Shown here in pieces: positions 1 through 9,678 of a stretch of DNA of 64,000 bases. Location: positions 1,860,001 to 1,924,000 of the forward strand of contig NZ_AP024881.1 of NCBI RefSeq assembly GCF_024347675.1, given 5' to 3'. Source of the DNA: Vibrio ishigakensis (GTDB lineage: Bacteria > Pseudomonadota > Gammaproteobacteria > Enterobacterales > Vibrionaceae). Position 1 is the first letter of the stretch, and each line of letters starts with the position of its first letter. A model generated the notes under the pieces. It saw nothing but the letters and a program-made list of their open reading frames with translations, was not told the origin of the DNA and made no database searches. The position numbers were made by a program, and so were the translations under genes.

Positions 1-1525
1 TAGCCGCTTGCAGACTCTCGAGCACACGACGAGCTTCCACTTCTGCGTTTTCACGACTCGCCTCTGGCACGATTTGCTTCAATAGCTCAAACGCCTTGGC
101 AAATTGCTCAACGCTAGCTGAGTTGATATCTAGTTTGTGCTTTAGGGTAAGCAGGGTCTGTGTTTGAGTGCTCTGCTGTTTCTCAAAGTCACTTAATAGT
201 GCAGGAATGGCCTCAACGCTTTCGATCTCTAGACCAGATAGCTCACGGGCATCCGCCAGTGCCTTTACCGCTTGTTGGTATTGCAAGGCACGAGTTTGCT
301 GGACATCTAGCGCTTGTTGATAGTCCGCAAGCTGAGATTTAAGGCTGTCTACCTCAGATTCCGTCAGCTCCATCTGCTCTTCAGATTGAGCCAGAGACTC
401 GTGCGCCTCTTCCACCACCATGATCTGCTCTTCTAGACGCTCACTAAGCTCTAGAAGGTCTTCTTCGTAACGCTCAATCTTTTGCTGCTGCTGAAGGGCA
501 TTTTGCACCAACTGAAGATAATCACTGGCCGCCTGATGGTCTTGCTCAAGCGCGGAATACTCTTCAACTAGGATATTCAGCTGTTGCTGAGTTTCATTAA
601 GAAGCTTGTTGTTGTCGATGATCTGCTGGCGACCACCAAACAAGTCTTTACGCAGGGAAAGCGTCGCTTCTAGCTTAGTGCGGCGCTGGTTAGCGTGACG
701 CATATAGTCAGCCGCTACATAGTTGGTCGACTCGGTAAGCAGGTGCTTAAACAGGTCACGGTCTGCTTGGGTATTCTTAATCGCTTCCAAGGTGATGCGG
801 TTTTCACGAAGGGCCGATTCCATGTCTTGGAACGCCTTCTTCACCCCGCCGTTTTGTGGCAGTAGGTAATCACGCAAAGAGCGGGTAATGGTGCTCGAGA
901 TACCGCCGTATAGGGATGCCTCAATCAGACGATAGAATTTTGAGCGTTCGCTTGAGTTACGCAGCTTCTTCGGGATCACGCCAAAGTCGAACATCTGGCT
1001 GTGATAGTCAGTGATCGAGTTAAACGCCTTAAACTGAACGCCTTCAAACTCAGAAACTCGCTCTTTCACCTCATTCAGAGAAAGAACCTTAGCCTGAGTC
1101 TCGCTTACCGACTGAATAAATAGCTCAGAGGCCTTGATATGGCTCGGCAGACCTTGCACCACGAATGGCTTGATATCTACCTTCTTGTCTCGGCCTGCTA
1201 CCTGCTGCAGCTTAACTGCAAATACTAGGCGCTGCTTACGCGAGTTCACTACCTCAAGGGCGGAATAACAGACGCCTGGCTGAAGCTTACCGTAAAGACC
1301 CTTATCACGAGATGCCTGAGAGCTACCCGCTTCTGTGGTATTTCGGAAATGAAGTAGGCTCTGATCTGGGATAAGGCTGGTAATAAATGCCGCCATGGTG
1401 GTGGATTTACCTGCGCCGTTACCCCCAGAAAGTGTGGTAACCAAATTATCAATATCAAAGGTACGGGCAAAGAAGCCGTTCCAGTTGATCATGGTCAGGG
1501 ATTGATATTTTCCTCGTTCAATCAT
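1..1525 (-). CDS. mukB: Chromosome partition protein MukB (N-terminal part, cut by window edge)
   Basis: This is the ATPase subunit of the MukBEF condensin, which compacts and helps segregate the chromosome. About 508 N-terminal residues are present and the gene continues past the left edge; family members are near 1480 residues. The Walker A loop GGNGAGKS lies at about residues 34-41, in the MukB head, and the later visible part is rich in Glu, Gln and Leu heptads, as expected for the first coiled coil. The ATG at 1525 overlaps the mukE stop in an ATGA arrangement, so the two are translationally coupled. It is the last gene of cmoM-mukF-mukE-mukB. Identification is very secure. Confidence 0.97.
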   Translation of the reverse strand, partial: MIERGKYQSLTMINWNGFFARTFDIDNLVTTLSGGNGAGKSTTMAAFITSLIPDQSLLHFRNTTEAGSSQASRDKGLYGKLQPGVCYSALEVVNSRKQRLVFAVKLQQVAGRDKKVDIKPFVVQGLPSHIKASELFIQSVSETQAKVLSLNEVKERVSEFEGVQFKAFNSITDYHSQMFDFGVIPKKLRNSSERSKFYRLIEASLYGGISSTITRSLRDYLLPQNGGVKKAFQDMESALRENRITLEAIKNTQADRDLFKHLLTESTNYVAADYMRHANQRRTKLEATLSLRKDLFGGRQQIIDNNKLLNETQQQLNILVEEYSALEQDHQAASDYLQLVQNALQQQQKIERYEEDLLELSERLEEQIMVVEEAHESLAQSEEQMELTESEVDSLKSQLADYQQALDVQQTRALQYQQAVKALADARELSGLEIESVEAIPALLSDFEKQQSTQTQTLLTLKHKLDINSASVEQFAKAFELLKQIVPEASRENAEVEARRVLESLQAA

Positions 1526-2208
1526 GCCTGTTCCTCACTTTCATCCAATAAGCTGGTTTGTTCTGTTTTCTGTTCAACTACCGCTTCACCATCACGGATC
1601 AGACGAAGCTGAGCTTGCTGTACGTCATCGCCAACGCGCACGTCAGCACCAAAGCGGAATACCGCCTCGCTGATACGGAATTTCTCACCTTCACCGATAG
1701 GCAAAAGCATACCGATTCGCTTCAAGCGACGTAGCGAAGTACGAACCTTCTCGTACAGCTTTTCTTTATCTAGGTCAGTACCGGTTGCCTTGTTGGTCAC
1801 AAACTTCATCAAGGTCTTTTGCTCAGCAATGTTCAACAGCTCTTCAAACAGTTCCTGATTGGTAAAGATGCCCTCTTGCGCCAGACGCTCTGGGCTTAGA
1901 TACAAGAAACACAGCACCTTACCCACCAGCATATCCAGCTCGGAGAGCACGCTACGACCAATTAATGTGGTTGAGCGAGGACGCAGATAGAAGAAGCCTT
2001 CCGGCGCTTTAACCAATTCAACGTTGTATCTTTGATAAAACAGCGCCAAATCGGTTTCGAAATCGCACAGCAGTGCATAGTTGTCCATGTCGTCTTGAGT
2101 GATGTGACGACCGGCACGCAATAGGCTGTCTAGCCCCGGAAACAGCGGGTTAGCTATCGCTTTTGCCAGTTCCTCTGGCATGTAGTGTTCAGAATTTGTT
2201 GATGACAT
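1522..2208 (-). CDS. mukE: Condensin subunit MukE
   Basis: MukE (228 residues) is the winged-helix (KITE) subunit that binds the MukF kleisin and bridges it to MukB heads. The block [20 protein letters not shown] and the following [12 protein letters not shown] are close to Escherichia coli MukE as remembered. I chose the ATG at 2208 (protein beginning MSSTNSEHY), because this matches the family N terminus; an upstream in-frame start would lengthen it by 33 residues into mukF. The start lies inside the end of mukF (20-base overlap) and the stop overlaps the mukB start, so expression of the three subunits is coupled. Confidence 0.96.
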   Translation of the reverse strand: MSSTNSEHYMPEELAKAIANPLFPGLDSLLRAGRHITQDDMDNYALLCDFETDLALFYQRYNVELVKAPEGFFYLRPRSTTLIGRSVLSELDMLVGKVLCFLYLSPERLAQEGIFTNQELFEELLNIAEQKTLMKFVTNKATGTDLDKEKLYEKVRTSLRRLKRIGMLLPIGEGEKFRISEAVFRFGADVRVGDDVQQAQLRLIRDGEAVVEQKTEQTSLLDESEEQA

Positions 2209-3535
2209 TTGCTTGTACCTTAGCGCCATATTCGTTGATCGACTGCCAGTCAGGCTGAATGGCGGCATAGTCTTGTTCTGAGTATCCAAGGCGAACGGCT
2301 TGATCAACCACCATTCGCGCTAAATCAAAGTGTCGTGCCTGTGGATGGCTCGACAGGTAATCTTTTAGAACCGCACCAAGGTCGATGTTCGAGCCTTGTT
2401 GCTTGTGCTCATGGAGTAGCGCCTTCACATGCTCAGCAAGCTCATTGCTCACCTGTTGCATCTCTTGGTATTCCACCTCAGGAGGTAATTCACCTAGCGC
2501 TTCATCGTTTTTCAACACCAAGGATTCATCACGCAAGTCACGCAATCGCTCGGCATCGGCAAAGGTAAGTAACCATGGGCTTTGTGAGAAGTCCTGAATA
2601 GACTGACGAAGCCTTTGGCTAAAGGCGCGGTTCTTATCCATATCGATAGCGGTACGGATGAATTTGTGTACGTGGCGGTCATAGCCAATCCACAAATCGA
2701 TGGATTGCTGACCCCAGCTGACAATACGGTCGAGTTTTATCTGTAGGCTAAACAGCACTGCATCGATAAAGTCGAGTTCTTCCTCGCCATACACCATCTG
2801 CTGCAGTTCAAGCAGTTGAGATTGAAGCTCATCACCCGCTGCCTGCAGTGACGATTGCAGTTCGGTTAGGGTATTTGATGTGGCGGATAGAAGCCCTTCA
2901 CACTGGCTGATCGCCTCGCGCCAATCTTGATTAAGAAGCGCGGCAATCTGTTGTTTAACCTCAGCCTGCTCTTCGTCCATCACCCTTTGGTTAAGGTCTA
3001 TCTGGTCGAAGATCTCACCGACGGTGTATTTCAACGTGCCGTATACATCGCGGCGCCACTCGTCGATAGAGAGCTCACCCTGCGCCGTTTCAACGGCTTG
3101 CGAGAGTTCCTTGCCCACCAGCACCAGCTGCACAGACAGCTTGAGCTTGGAGAACTGACGATGACGTAAGTAATATTCGCAAATGCCCATCGCCAGAGGT
3201 GACAAGCGATATATGCTATTGCCCTCTTGGTCATCGGCATTAAAGCGGTTTAATAGACGCTGACTGACGAGGTCGTTGATGGCGTTGTTCGCTTTGAATA
3301 ACTTGTTGCCCTTGACCTCAGCGTCTTGAAACTGACCCTCTACTATGGTGAATGCATCGTGCAATTCACCCTCACCCAATTCACCATCGAATCTTTCTTG
3401 GCTCAATAGGGCGATAGCCACCAGAAAACTAAGGCGTTCACTGGTGAGGTTTAATGAAAAATCGTGCTGTTTTACCCAGCCAACCAGCTCGTCTACCGAC
3501 AACTGGTCGTTATTTTGTTCTTGTGCTTGGCTCAT
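2189..3535 (-). CDS. mukF: Condensin kleisin MukF
   Basis: MukF (448 residues; about 440 in E. coli) is the dimeric kleisin linking the two MukB heads and carrying MukE. The N-terminal third reads as the winged-helix dimerisation domain ([22 protein letters not shown]), followed by helical, Gln- and Glu-rich linker sequence and a C-terminal winged helix near [20 protein letters not shown]. It begins 15 bases after cmoM and its end overlaps mukE, which places it second in a four-gene operon with the same order as in enterobacteria. Nothing unusual was seen. Confidence 0.96.
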   Translation of the reverse strand: MSQAQEQNNDQLSVDELVGWVKQHDFSLNLTSERLSFLVAIALLSQERFDGELGEGELHDAFTIVEGQFQDAEVKGNKLFKANNAINDLVSQRLLNRFNADDQEGNSIYRLSPLAMGICEYYLRHRQFSKLKLSVQLVLVGKELSQAVETAQGELSIDEWRRDVYGTLKYTVGEIFDQIDLNQRVMDEEQAEVKQQIAALLNQDWREAISQCEGLLSATSNTLTELQSSLQAAGDELQSQLLELQQMVYGEEELDFIDAVLFSLQIKLDRIVSWGQQSIDLWIGYDRHVHKFIRTAIDMDKNRAFSQRLRQSIQDFSQSPWLLTFADAERLRDLRDESLVLKNDEALGELPPEVEYQEMQQVSNELAEHVKALLHEHKQQGSNIDLGAVLKDYLSSHPQARHFDLARMVVDQAVRLGYSEQDYAAIQPDWQSINEYGAKVQANVINKF

Positions 3536-3550
3536 TCCGATCCTTGCTAA

Positions 3551-4336
3551 CTACTTCTGAACCCAAACGTGGATATATCTGCCCAGAGACAGATAAGGCT
3601 CAGTTCGGCATAACTGCTGTTCAAGCTCCAACAATTGTTCTGGGGTATAATCACCCACATACTGGGTAAAGCCTACATAGTCGTGAAAACAACGTATGCC
3701 AGACTTACCGCAGATGGTGAGGTCACATTCTTCCAGCCACTGATAGACGTCCTTCGGGACTAGGCCTTGTTGTGGCTGAAGCTTAAATCTTTTTCGATGA
3801 GGCATTCCCTGCAAAACATGAGGTATGTTGCCACAGACCACATTCTTCATCACCAATCCGTGGTGGTTGTAGAACATGACCGATGCCATGCCTTGCGGTT
3901 TTAGGTGCGTCATCAATTTCTTGAGGGCATCCTCCGGTTCGGCAAGCCATTCCATCACCGCATGAAATAGGATCAGATCGACCTGTTCATCGAGGTGATG
4001 GTGTAACTCCTGTACAGGAGCGTGGATAAATTGATACTGCTCCAGCAACCCCTTGTTCGCAATTTCTTGCTTTGCTAAGTTCAGCATTTCGTTAGATACA
4101 TCACACAAAATGACTTTATGTCCGAGCTCAGCAAGTTTTTGCGACATTTGTGCTAAGCCGCCACCTGCGTCTAAGATGGTGAGCGATTTCGAGTTCCCAT
4201 CCATTTGAGATAGAATTCGGTTTAGGTCTTCCCAAACTATTGTTTGCCTGATGTTACCTTTGTCAGAACCATAAATGTTCTCGGCAAATTTATCGGCGAT
4301 GTCGTCAAAATTGCGATCTTTTCTCACGGCGAGCAT
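3551..4336 (-). CDS. cmoM: tRNA 5-carboxymethoxyuridine methyltransferase CmoM
   Basis: This is a class I SAM-dependent methyltransferase of 261 residues, formerly called SmtA, which methylates cmo5U34 to mcmo5U in certain tRNAs. The N terminus DRNFDDIADKFAENIYG and the glycine-rich SAM loop LTILDAGGG at about residues 52-60 match E. coli CmoM, as do DLILFHAVMEWLAEP and the closing LGRYIHVW. It leads the muk operon, an arrangement shared with E. coli. The ATG at 4336 is used; a slightly shorter protein starting nearer the DRNF motif cannot be excluded. Confidence 0.93.
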   Translation of the reverse strand: MLAVRKDRNFDDIADKFAENIYGSDKGNIRQTIVWEDLNRILSQMDGNSKSLTILDAGGGLAQMSQKLAELGHKVILCDVSNEMLNLAKQEIANKGLLEQYQFIHAPVQELHHHLDEQVDLILFHAVMEWLAEPEDALKKLMTHLKPQGMASVMFYNHHGLVMKNVVCGNIPHVLQGMPHRKRFKLQPQQGLVPKDVYQWLEECDLTICGKSGIRCFHDYVGFTQYVGDYTPEQLLELEQQLCRTEPYLSLGRYIHVWVQK

Positions 4337-4493
4337 GTGGTTATAGAATCAAGTTTGGTATTGTGTCACAAGAAGATGAAGAATAAAGAGGGAGCGCTTT
4401 GAATGGCGATTTTTTCGGCCAATCTGGGCGCATTATTAGCCGTAATTATGCATACCTCGACTTAAAATCATTTAGGGATATATTGTTGTAATC

Positions 4494-5261
4494 ATGTTTG
4501 AACTTAAGAAACTCATTTCTGCGTTTTTGATGCCTCTGCCTGCCATGCTCATTCTTGGCTTCATTGGTCTCGCTCTGGTGATGTTCACACGCAAGCATAA
4601 GTTTGGCTGCATCGTCATTTTCATATCACTGTTTTCTATCTTTGCCATCTCGTTCCAACCTATCTCGACCTCTCTACTAAAACCGCTAGAACGCAAATAC
4701 ACTGCCTTCTTGCCGACCACTGAGAATATTGACTACGTGATGGTTCTTGGCAGTGGTCATGTTGTAGATGCGGAGATCCCACCCACTTCTGAGTTAAGCC
4801 GTACTGCCCTAATGCGTCTGTCTGAGGGTATTCGTATTCTGCGTATGTATCCTGGCAGTAAATTGATTCTCTCAGGTTATTCAGGCGGTACAGAGATCAG
4901 CCAAGCGAGAATGATGGCGCAGGTTGCTCTGGCGCTTGGGGTTGCTAAGCCTGATATTATCTTGCTTGAAACCGCGCAAGATACCTGGGAAGAGGCGCAT
5001 CAAGCTGCCGGCTTTGTTGGCAATAAGAAGCTGGTGTTAGTGACTTCAGCTAGCCATATGAATCGGGCTCTGGGGGAGTTTAATGAGGCGGGTCTAGAGC
5101 CGGTGCCTGCACCGACTAACTACCTTGCTCACTCCAACATTGAACAGGCTTGGGTAAAATACACCCCACAAGCTCAGTATCTAGAGCAAACAGAACGCTA
5201 CTGGCATGAGACCCTCGGTACTTGGTGGCAGAAGATACGCAACCTTGTCAGTAGTAAATAA
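4494..5261 (+). CDS. elyC: Envelope biogenesis factor ElyC (DUF218/YdcF family)
   Basis: This inner-membrane protein of 255 residues has two N-terminal hydrophobic segments (about residues 8-31 and 38-57) and then a DUF218 domain beginning at DYVMVLGSGHVVDAE. The signature SKLILSGYSGG and the later LVTSASHMNRA are typical of the family. In E. coli, ElyC supports peptidoglycan precursor supply and lies divergent from cmoM, exactly as here. The 157-base gap to cmoM must hold both promoters. A hairpin 35 bases past the stop probably ends the transcript. Confidence 0.85.
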   Translation: MFELKKLISAFLMPLPAMLILGFIGLALVMFTRKHKFGCIVIFISLFSIFAISFQPISTSLLKPLERKYTAFLPTTENIDYVMVLGSGHVVDAEIPPTSELSRTALMRLSEGIRILRMYPGSKLILSGYSGGTEISQARMMAQVALALGVAKPDIILLETAQDTWEEAHQAAGFVGNKKLVLVTSASHMNRALGEFNEAGLEPVPAPTNYLAHSNIEQAWVKYTPQAQYLEQTERYWHETLGTWWQKIRNLVSSK

Positions 5262-5295
5262 CTGATTCATAATTCATATAGTTAAATTTTGTTAC

Positions 5296-5315
5296 AAGGG
5301 CGCCGATGCGCCCTT
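5296..5315 (+). terminator. Probable terminator after elyC
   Basis: A perfect 8-bp stem (AAGGGCGC / GCGCCCTT) with a CGAT loop lies 34 bases after the elyC stop. The following T-rich stretch is short, so termination may be partial. It also shows that the ATG at 5306, inside the loop, is not a sensible start for torD. Confidence 0.55.
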
Positions 5316-5329
5316 TGTTGGATCTTACA

Positions 5330-5977
5330 ATGCAAGAAATCAAGAAATTCAATGAGCAACGCGCCGAAATCTACTGGTGGTTCTCAAGCCTATTCTCAAA
5401 AGAGCTGACTGACGAAGAGCTCAAGGCGTATCAAAGCCAACAAGTTCGCGGCTTCCTACAAGGCCTATCTGAAAACGAAGAGCTAAAGAAAGCCACTGAT
5501 GGCGTCATCGAGTCTCTAAACAAGCTTCAAGACAGAGAGGATGCGCAGTTAGAGTTATCTGCCGACTTCTGTGAGCTGTTTCTAACCTCCGATAAACATG
5601 CGGCACTTCCTTATGCCTCTATCTATCTCGATGACAGCAAACTGCTTAACGGCAAACCAGCGCAAGAGATGGCGGCCTTGATGCAGGAAAAAGGCATTCA
5701 GGTTGATAAGAACTTCAACGAGCCGGCGGATCACCTTGCTATCCAGCTCGACTTTCTCGGAAATCTCATCATCCGCTCAAACGAGCTTGAGCAAGAAGCC
5801 CATATGGAGGTAGCCCTAGCCGAGCAACAAGCCTTCATCGAACAACATTTGCTGACCTGGGTGCCTCAGTTTTCAGAAAACTGCACCAAGTTCGACGAAT
5901 TCGGTTTTTACGCCTCTGTAGCCGAGCTTTTGGTGGCGTTTTGTGAGCTGGATAGTCACTATCTTGCGAACGATTGA
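5330..5977 (+). CDS. torD: TorD-family molybdoenzyme chaperone
   Basis: This 215-residue, all-helical cytoplasmic chaperone of the TorD/DmsD family helps insert the molybdenum cofactor and proofread the Tat signal of TMAO reductase-type enzymes. The N terminus [22 protein letters not shown] and the motif [16 protein letters not shown] (the conserved E-P-x-D-H core) are diagnostic. I start it at the ATG at 5330, matching the family N terminus; an upstream in-frame ATG falls in the elyC terminator hairpin. No torA, torC or other molybdoenzyme is nearby, so its client must be encoded elsewhere. The assignment to TorD rather than a sister chaperone is likely but not certain. Confidence 0.85.
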   Translation: MQEIKKFNEQRAEIYWWFSSLFSKELTDEELKAYQSQQVRGFLQGLSENEELKKATDGVIESLNKLQDREDAQLELSADFCELFLTSDKHAALPYASIYLDDSKLLNGKPAQEMAALMQEKGIQVDKNFNEPADHLAIQLDFLGNLIIRSNELEQEAHMEVALAEQQAFIEQHLLTWVPQFSENCTKFDEFGFYASVAELLVAFCELDSHYLAND

Positions 5978-5994
5978 TGAATTCTCATTTTGTA

Positions 5995-6025
5995 TAGAAA
6001 TGCGTTGTCACTTGACGCATTTCTA
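5995..6025. terminator. Strong stem-loop between torD and purR
   Basis: AGAAATGCGT and ACGCATTTCT form a perfect 10-bp stem (11 with the next T-A pair) around a 9-base loop, 18 bases after the torD stop. There is no clear T run, so it is not a textbook intrinsic terminator. It overlaps the likely -35 of purR (6005-6010), so it could also matter for purR initiation. Confidence 0.45.
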
Positions 6026-6054
6026 GCTAGACTGCCCTCCGCAATCGATTGCAC
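6005..6054 (+). promoter_or_regulatory. purR promoter with PurR-box-like operator
   Basis: TTGTCA (6005-6010) and TAGACT (6028-6033) are spaced by 17 bases. Immediately downstream, 6039-6054 reads CCGCAATCGATTGCAC, whose central 12 bases are a perfect palindrome. This closely resembles PurR operators of the ACGCAAACGTTTGCGT type, including the C-G centre. An operator over the start site fits the known autorepression of purR. The sequences are seen directly; the function is inferred. Confidence 0.6.
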
Positions 6055-6101
6055 TACTCTTAAGTAGGTCCCTACACTTCTTCAGGTTTACAAGGTAAAG
6101 C

Positions 6102-7115
6102 ATGGCTACCATCAAAGATGTAGCAAAGCTGGCTGGCGTTTCGACGACCACAGTTTCGCACGTAATTAACAAGACGCGCTTCGTAGCAGAGTCTACCCAA
6201 GAGCGAGTAATGAAAGCTGTTAAAGAGCTAAACTACGCGCCAAGTGCGGTAGCCCGTAGCCTGAAGTGTAACTCCACTCGTACTATCGGCATGCTGGTAA
6301 CTCAGTCTACTAACCCTTTCTTTGCTGAGGTTGTAGATGGTGTTGAGAGCTATTGCTACCGTCAGGGCTATACATTGATCCTGTGTAACACTGGTGGTAT
6401 CTACGAGAAGCAGCGCGACTATATCCGCATGCTGGCTGAAAAGCGTGTAGATGGACTTCTGGTTATGTGTTCTGACCTAACAGAAGAGCTGCGTGAAATG
6501 CTGGACTCACACCCTAACATCCCGAAAGTTGTTATGGATTGGGGCCCAGAGTCATCAATGGCCGATAAGATCATCGATAACTCTGAAGAAGGTGGCTATA
6601 TTGCTGCGAAACACCTGATTGAGAATGGTCACGACAAGATTGCATGTCTAACTGGTCAAGCAGAGAAACTGGCTTGTATCGAGCGTGTTGCTGGCTACAA
6701 GCGTGCCCTTGCTGAAGCGAACATCGAGTTCAATCCTGAATATATCCTTGAGGGTAACTTCGAGTGTGATACCGCAGTAGAAGCCGCTGACAGACTTGCC
6801 GCTATGCCAATCGAGACTCGCCCTACTTCTGTGTTCTGCTTTAACGACATCATGGCACTTGGCCTTATCAGTCGCCTGCAACAGCACGACCTTAAGGTTC
6901 CTGAAGATATCTCAGTTATCGGTTATGACAACATCGACCTAGCCGCTTATTTTGCGCCGCCACTGACCACTATCCACCAGCCTAAGCGTCGTGTGGGTAA
7001 GACAGCATTTGAAATCCTGCTTGAGCGTATCAACGACAAAGAGCACGATCGCCGCGTATTTGAGATGCAGCCAGAACTTATCTCACGCGATAGCGTTAAG
7101 AACCTAAACGCTTAA
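6102..7115 (+). CDS. purR: Purine repressor PurR (LacI/GalR family)
   Basis: PurR has 337 residues, four fewer than the 341 of E. coli. It has an N-terminal LacI-type helix-turn-helix ([20 protein letters not shown], residues 2-21) and hinge helix, then a periplasmic-binding-protein-like effector domain. It represses purine nucleotide genes when bound to hypoxanthine or guanine. The hinge [10 protein letters not shown] and the segment [20 protein letters not shown] match PurR specifically rather than other LacI members. It stands alone with its own promoter, a probable autoregulatory operator and a terminator. Confidence 0.95.
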   Translation: MATIKDVAKLAGVSTTTVSHVINKTRFVAESTQERVMKAVKELNYAPSAVARSLKCNSTRTIGMLVTQSTNPFFAEVVDGVESYCYRQGYTLILCNTGGIYEKQRDYIRMLAEKRVDGLLVMCSDLTEELREMLDSHPNIPKVVMDWGPESSMADKIIDNSEEGGYIAAKHLIENGHDKIACLTGQAEKLACIERVAGYKRALAEANIEFNPEYILEGNFECDTAVEAADRLAAMPIETRPTSVFCFNDIMALGLISRLQQHDLKVPEDISVIGYDNIDLAAYFAPPLTTIHQPKRRVGKTAFEILLERINDKEHDRRVFEMQPELISRDSVKNLNA

Positions 7116-7166
7116 CTTCGAAAGCGGATGATACCTCATCCAAGCTCGAATTATCCAATCAATTCC

Positions 7167-7199
7167 AAACGGTACGTAAATAAACGTGCCGTTTTTTAT
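7167..7199 (+). terminator. Terminator after purR
   Basis: AAACGGTACGT (7167-7177) pairs with ACGTGCCGTTT (7184-7194), with one G-T wobble, around a 6-base loop. It is followed by a T run, giving a standard rho-independent terminator. Confidence 0.8.
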
Positions 7200-7266
7200 T
7201 TTGTATGAAATTTTTCTATGTCCTACTCTGTCCCTATAGCTAAGTGAACTTACTTAGGTCAGGACG

Positions 7267-7947
7267 ATGAATAAGAAATTGATAATTGGCGTAATTTTGG
7301 TTGCAGCTATCATTCTACTTGCGGTCAACTTTGGGCAATACCTCACCCTCGAAAACGCTAAAGCGCAACAAGCTGCGTTAAACGCTCATATAGAACAAAA
7401 CTTCGTTCTGTCTGCTGCTCTCTACTTTATTGGTTACATCTTTATCACAGCGTTTTCTATCCCAGGAGCTGCCGTGGTGACGTTATTAGGTGCCGCTCTA
7501 TTCGGTTTTTGGACCAGCTTAGTATTGGTGTCGTTTGCCAGCACTATAGGTGCGACTCTGGCTTTCCTAAGCTCTCGCTACCTGCTTCGCGACTGGGTAC
7601 AAGCTAAGTTTGGTAATAAGTTAGATACCATCAACAAGGGCGTGGAAAAAGACGGCGCATTTTATCTATTCTCGCTTCGCCTTATTCCAGTATTTCCATT
7701 CTTCCTGATCAACCTTTTGATGGGTCTGACCCCAATCTCAGTGGCAAAATTCTACCTATTTAGTCAGCTAGGTATGTTGGCAGGGACTATGGTTTATCTA
7801 AACGCTGGTACTCAACTTGCTGAGATAGACAGCCTAGCAGGCATAGTATCCCCGACCGTACTGGCATCCTTTGCACTCTTGGGCCTGTTCCCACTTATCG
7901 CTAAATGGATAATGAACAAGATAAGACCCAATCAATCGGTCGCTTAG
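7267..7947 (+). CDS. TVP38/TMEM64 (VTT-domain) inner-membrane protein
   Basis: This polytopic membrane protein of 226 residues belongs to the VTT/DedA superfamily. Hydrophobic stretches lie at about residues 4-25, 50-100 (two passes around the conserved FSIPGAAVVTLLGAALFG), 140-165, 175-190 and 195-215. The conserved arginine-containing segment FSLRLIPVFPFFLINLLMG is the family signature. Such proteins have been linked to lipid movement across membranes, but no substrate can be assigned here. Its stop codon directly abuts the ATG of the next gene, so the two form a transcription unit. Confidence 0.8.
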   Translation: MNKKLIIGVILVAAIILLAVNFGQYLTLENAKAQQAALNAHIEQNFVLSAALYFIGYIFITAFSIPGAAVVTLLGAALFGFWTSLVLVSFASTIGATLAFLSSRYLLRDWVQAKFGNKLDTINKGVEKDGAFYLFSLRLIPVFPFFLINLLMGLTPISVAKFYLFSQLGMLAGTMVYLNAGTQLAEIDSLAGIVSPTVLASFALLGLFPLIAKWIMNKIRPNQSVA

Positions 7948-8259
7948 ATGAAGATATATATTGCAAAAAATCCACCCGAAGCTCACTTTATCAGTGAGCT
8001 TTTACTTGCGGAGAAGATACCTGTTGAGGTTCGAAGTGTTGGCTTGTTTGGCCTTCAGGGCGAACTACCGATGGATGATTCCACCCAGCCCCATGTGTGG
8101 CTGCTAGACCCTGCCTACAAAGAGAAAGCGGAAGCCATTATCAAGGCATATATGGAAGCGGACGAGCAGGCCGATTGGACCTGTAGTGAATGTGGTGAGG
8201 TTAACGAAGGGCAGTTTGCCCTTTGCTGGAACTGCGGGGCTAGCTCACCGACTGAATAA
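7948..8259 (+). CDS. DUF2007 protein with C-terminal zinc ribbon
   Basis: This small 103-residue protein has an N-terminal DUF2007 (putative signal-transducing) ferredoxin-like domain (MKIYIAKNPPEAHFISELL) and a C-terminal zinc ribbon. The ribbon has two knuckles, CSEC and CWNC, at about residues 79-97. The cellular role of DUF2007 is not known. It starts immediately after the stop of the VTT-domain gene, suggesting coupled translation. Its last 20 bases overlap the end of the convergent hydrolase gene. Confidence 0.75.
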   Translation: MKIYIAKNPPEAHFISELLLAEKIPVEVRSVGLFGLQGELPMDDSTQPHVWLLDPAYKEKAEAIIKAYMEADEQADWTCSECGEVNEGQFALCWNCGASSPTE

Positions 8260-9046
8260 AGGCGATGGACTCGCGGTTGAACTGCTGAGGCTTTTCCACG
8301 TTACACACGTGGCCGCAATCCTCAATCTCGATCAGCTTACTGTGCTCGTGCACTGAAACCATCTCTTTAACCGGCTTAATAAACATATAGTCTTTGTCGC
8401 CCATCAGATAGAGGGTTGGAATATCCAACTCTCGCTCCTTGAAGTAGCGCATCAGAGGGTTCACCTCAGCCGCCAATCTAAACCAACGCTTAAACTCTTT
8501 TTGACACAGCTTACGCGCTTCGCGAATAAACATATGGCGAGACTCTACCTGGCCCTTTTGCGGCATGATGATCCATGCAAACAAGCTATACAGCCACATG
8601 TATGGGATAAAGTTCTTACTCAGGTCACCGAGTTTAACTAGGAATTGAGAACGAGCATCGAAGCGAGTTACCGCACCGCCCAAAACCATAGAGCGAACAC
8701 GATGAGAGGCGATCTCCGCCATGTTGCGCACGATAATGGTGCCAAGAGACATACCCACGAAATGGGCTGATGAGATCTTTAGATGATCCAGAACCGCGAC
8801 GATATCCTTGGTTACCGCTTCAAAGGTGTAGCGTTTGTTGATGATATCAGCGAGAAGGTTATTTGATTTGCCGTGACCGCGAAGGTCTACAAGCAGAACA
8901 TTGAAGTGCTCTTTGTACGCCTTGATCTGCTTAAACCAAATGGAAGAACTGCCGCCTGCGCCGTGCACGAACACTACCCACTCCTTTGAAGAAGGGTGAG
9001 GAAAGGTCTTGTGAAACAGCAGTGAAGAAGAAACAGCAGAACTCAT
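8240..9046 (-). CDS. Alpha/beta-fold hydrolase
   Basis: This is a hydrolase of about 268 residues with the oxyanion motif VVFVHGAGGS (residues 24-33), the nucleophile elbow VGMSLG (Ser at about 100), an acid in LMGDKDYM and a C-terminal histidine in EDCGHVCNVEKP. The triad is therefore intact. The substrate cannot be told from sequence. I chose the ATG at 9046; a start at 9070 adds eight residues, and neither has a good ribosome binding site. The gene lies just past the end of the lipid operon on the same strand, but 107 bases separate them, so membership is uncertain. Confidence 0.75.
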   Translation of the reverse strand: MSSAVSSSLLFHKTFPHPSSKEWVVFVHGAGGSSSIWFKQIKAYKEHFNVLLVDLRGHGKSNNLLADIINKRYTFEAVTKDIVAVLDHLKISSAHFVGMSLGTIIVRNMAEIASHRVRSMVLGGAVTRFDARSQFLVKLGDLSKNFIPYMWLYSLFAWIIMPQKGQVESRHMFIREARKLCQKEFKRWFRLAAEVNPLMRYFKERELDIPTLYLMGDKDYMFIKPVKEMVSVHEHSKLIEIEDCGHVCNVEKPQQFNRESIAFIQSVS

Positions 9047-9153
9047 TAATAATACAAATAAATCATACAATTGAACTTAGAATACTATCACAAACTAAGA
9101 TCTGGCAAAAAAAGCCGGTTCTGCTTTTGTAACAAACAGTGATCTCTGCCACG

Positions 9154-9678
9154 TTATTGCTTCTGAAAAAACAGGGTAAGGCGACCAAATTCGAGACCGA
9201 ACTTACGAATTGAGGTGAGATTGAAGACGTGTTTATCGTCTTGACGATAAAGCCAGTCGTCAAAAAATACGGTTACGGTCGAGTCTCCTCGAGGCAACTC
9301 AAAGTCATAGGTCCAATGTAAGGCGTTCCCGACCTCTTTACCTGTGGCTATGCCAATGATGTCGTCAGCCCTACCTTCGTAGGTACCATCATTTAAACGT
9401 GTGATCACCCAAATGCGAGTAGACTGCTCTCCATCATCAAACTCAAACTGCTCATCTAGGGTCAAAACATTCCCCTCAATGGAACCATTAAGTTCGACAT
9501 AAAAACGCCTTGTCTGCTTGCCGCTTCTGTCCTGCACCATACCCCACGCATCTACACGGCCATCAAAGTAGCCAAAAAGATCGAAGCGTGGCGATGCATC
9601 TTGATAGTCTGAAAGCTCAGCGCTACACCCTAGCATCATTGCGACCAATCCAAGAAAAAACGCCTTCATCACTCTCAT
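9154..9678 (-). CDS. DUF3833 lipoprotein, last gene of the lipid operon
   Basis: This 174-residue protein has an N-terminal lipoprotein signal (AMMLGCS; lipidated Cys at about 18) and a DUF3833 domain recognisable from FDLFGYFDGRVDAWGMVQDR and the tryptophan-rich beta-strand pattern after it. The fold is probably a beta-barrel or lipocalin-like sandwich; function is unknown in the family. Its ATG at 9678 overlaps the upstream stop in an ATGA junction. DUF3833 genes commonly travel with CFA-synthase-like genes, which suggests a periplasmic or outer-membrane-facing job in the same lipid pathway. Confidence 0.75.
   Translation of the reverse strand: MRVMKAFFLGLVAMMLGCSAELSDYQDASPRFDLFGYFDGRVDAWGMVQDRSGKQTRRFYVELNGSIEGNVLTLDEQFEFDDGEQSTRIWVITRLNDGTYEGRADDIIGIATGKEVGNALHWTYDFELPRGDSTVTVFFDDWLYRQDDKHVFNLTSIRKFGLEFGRLTLFFQKQ

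Noticed and set aside
2208..2307. N-terminal extension of mukE by 33 residues
   Set aside because: It overlaps mukF coding sequence and does not match the MukE family start at MSSTN.
5306..5329. Longer torD start at 5306
   Set aside because: The codon lies in the loop of the elyC terminator hairpin.
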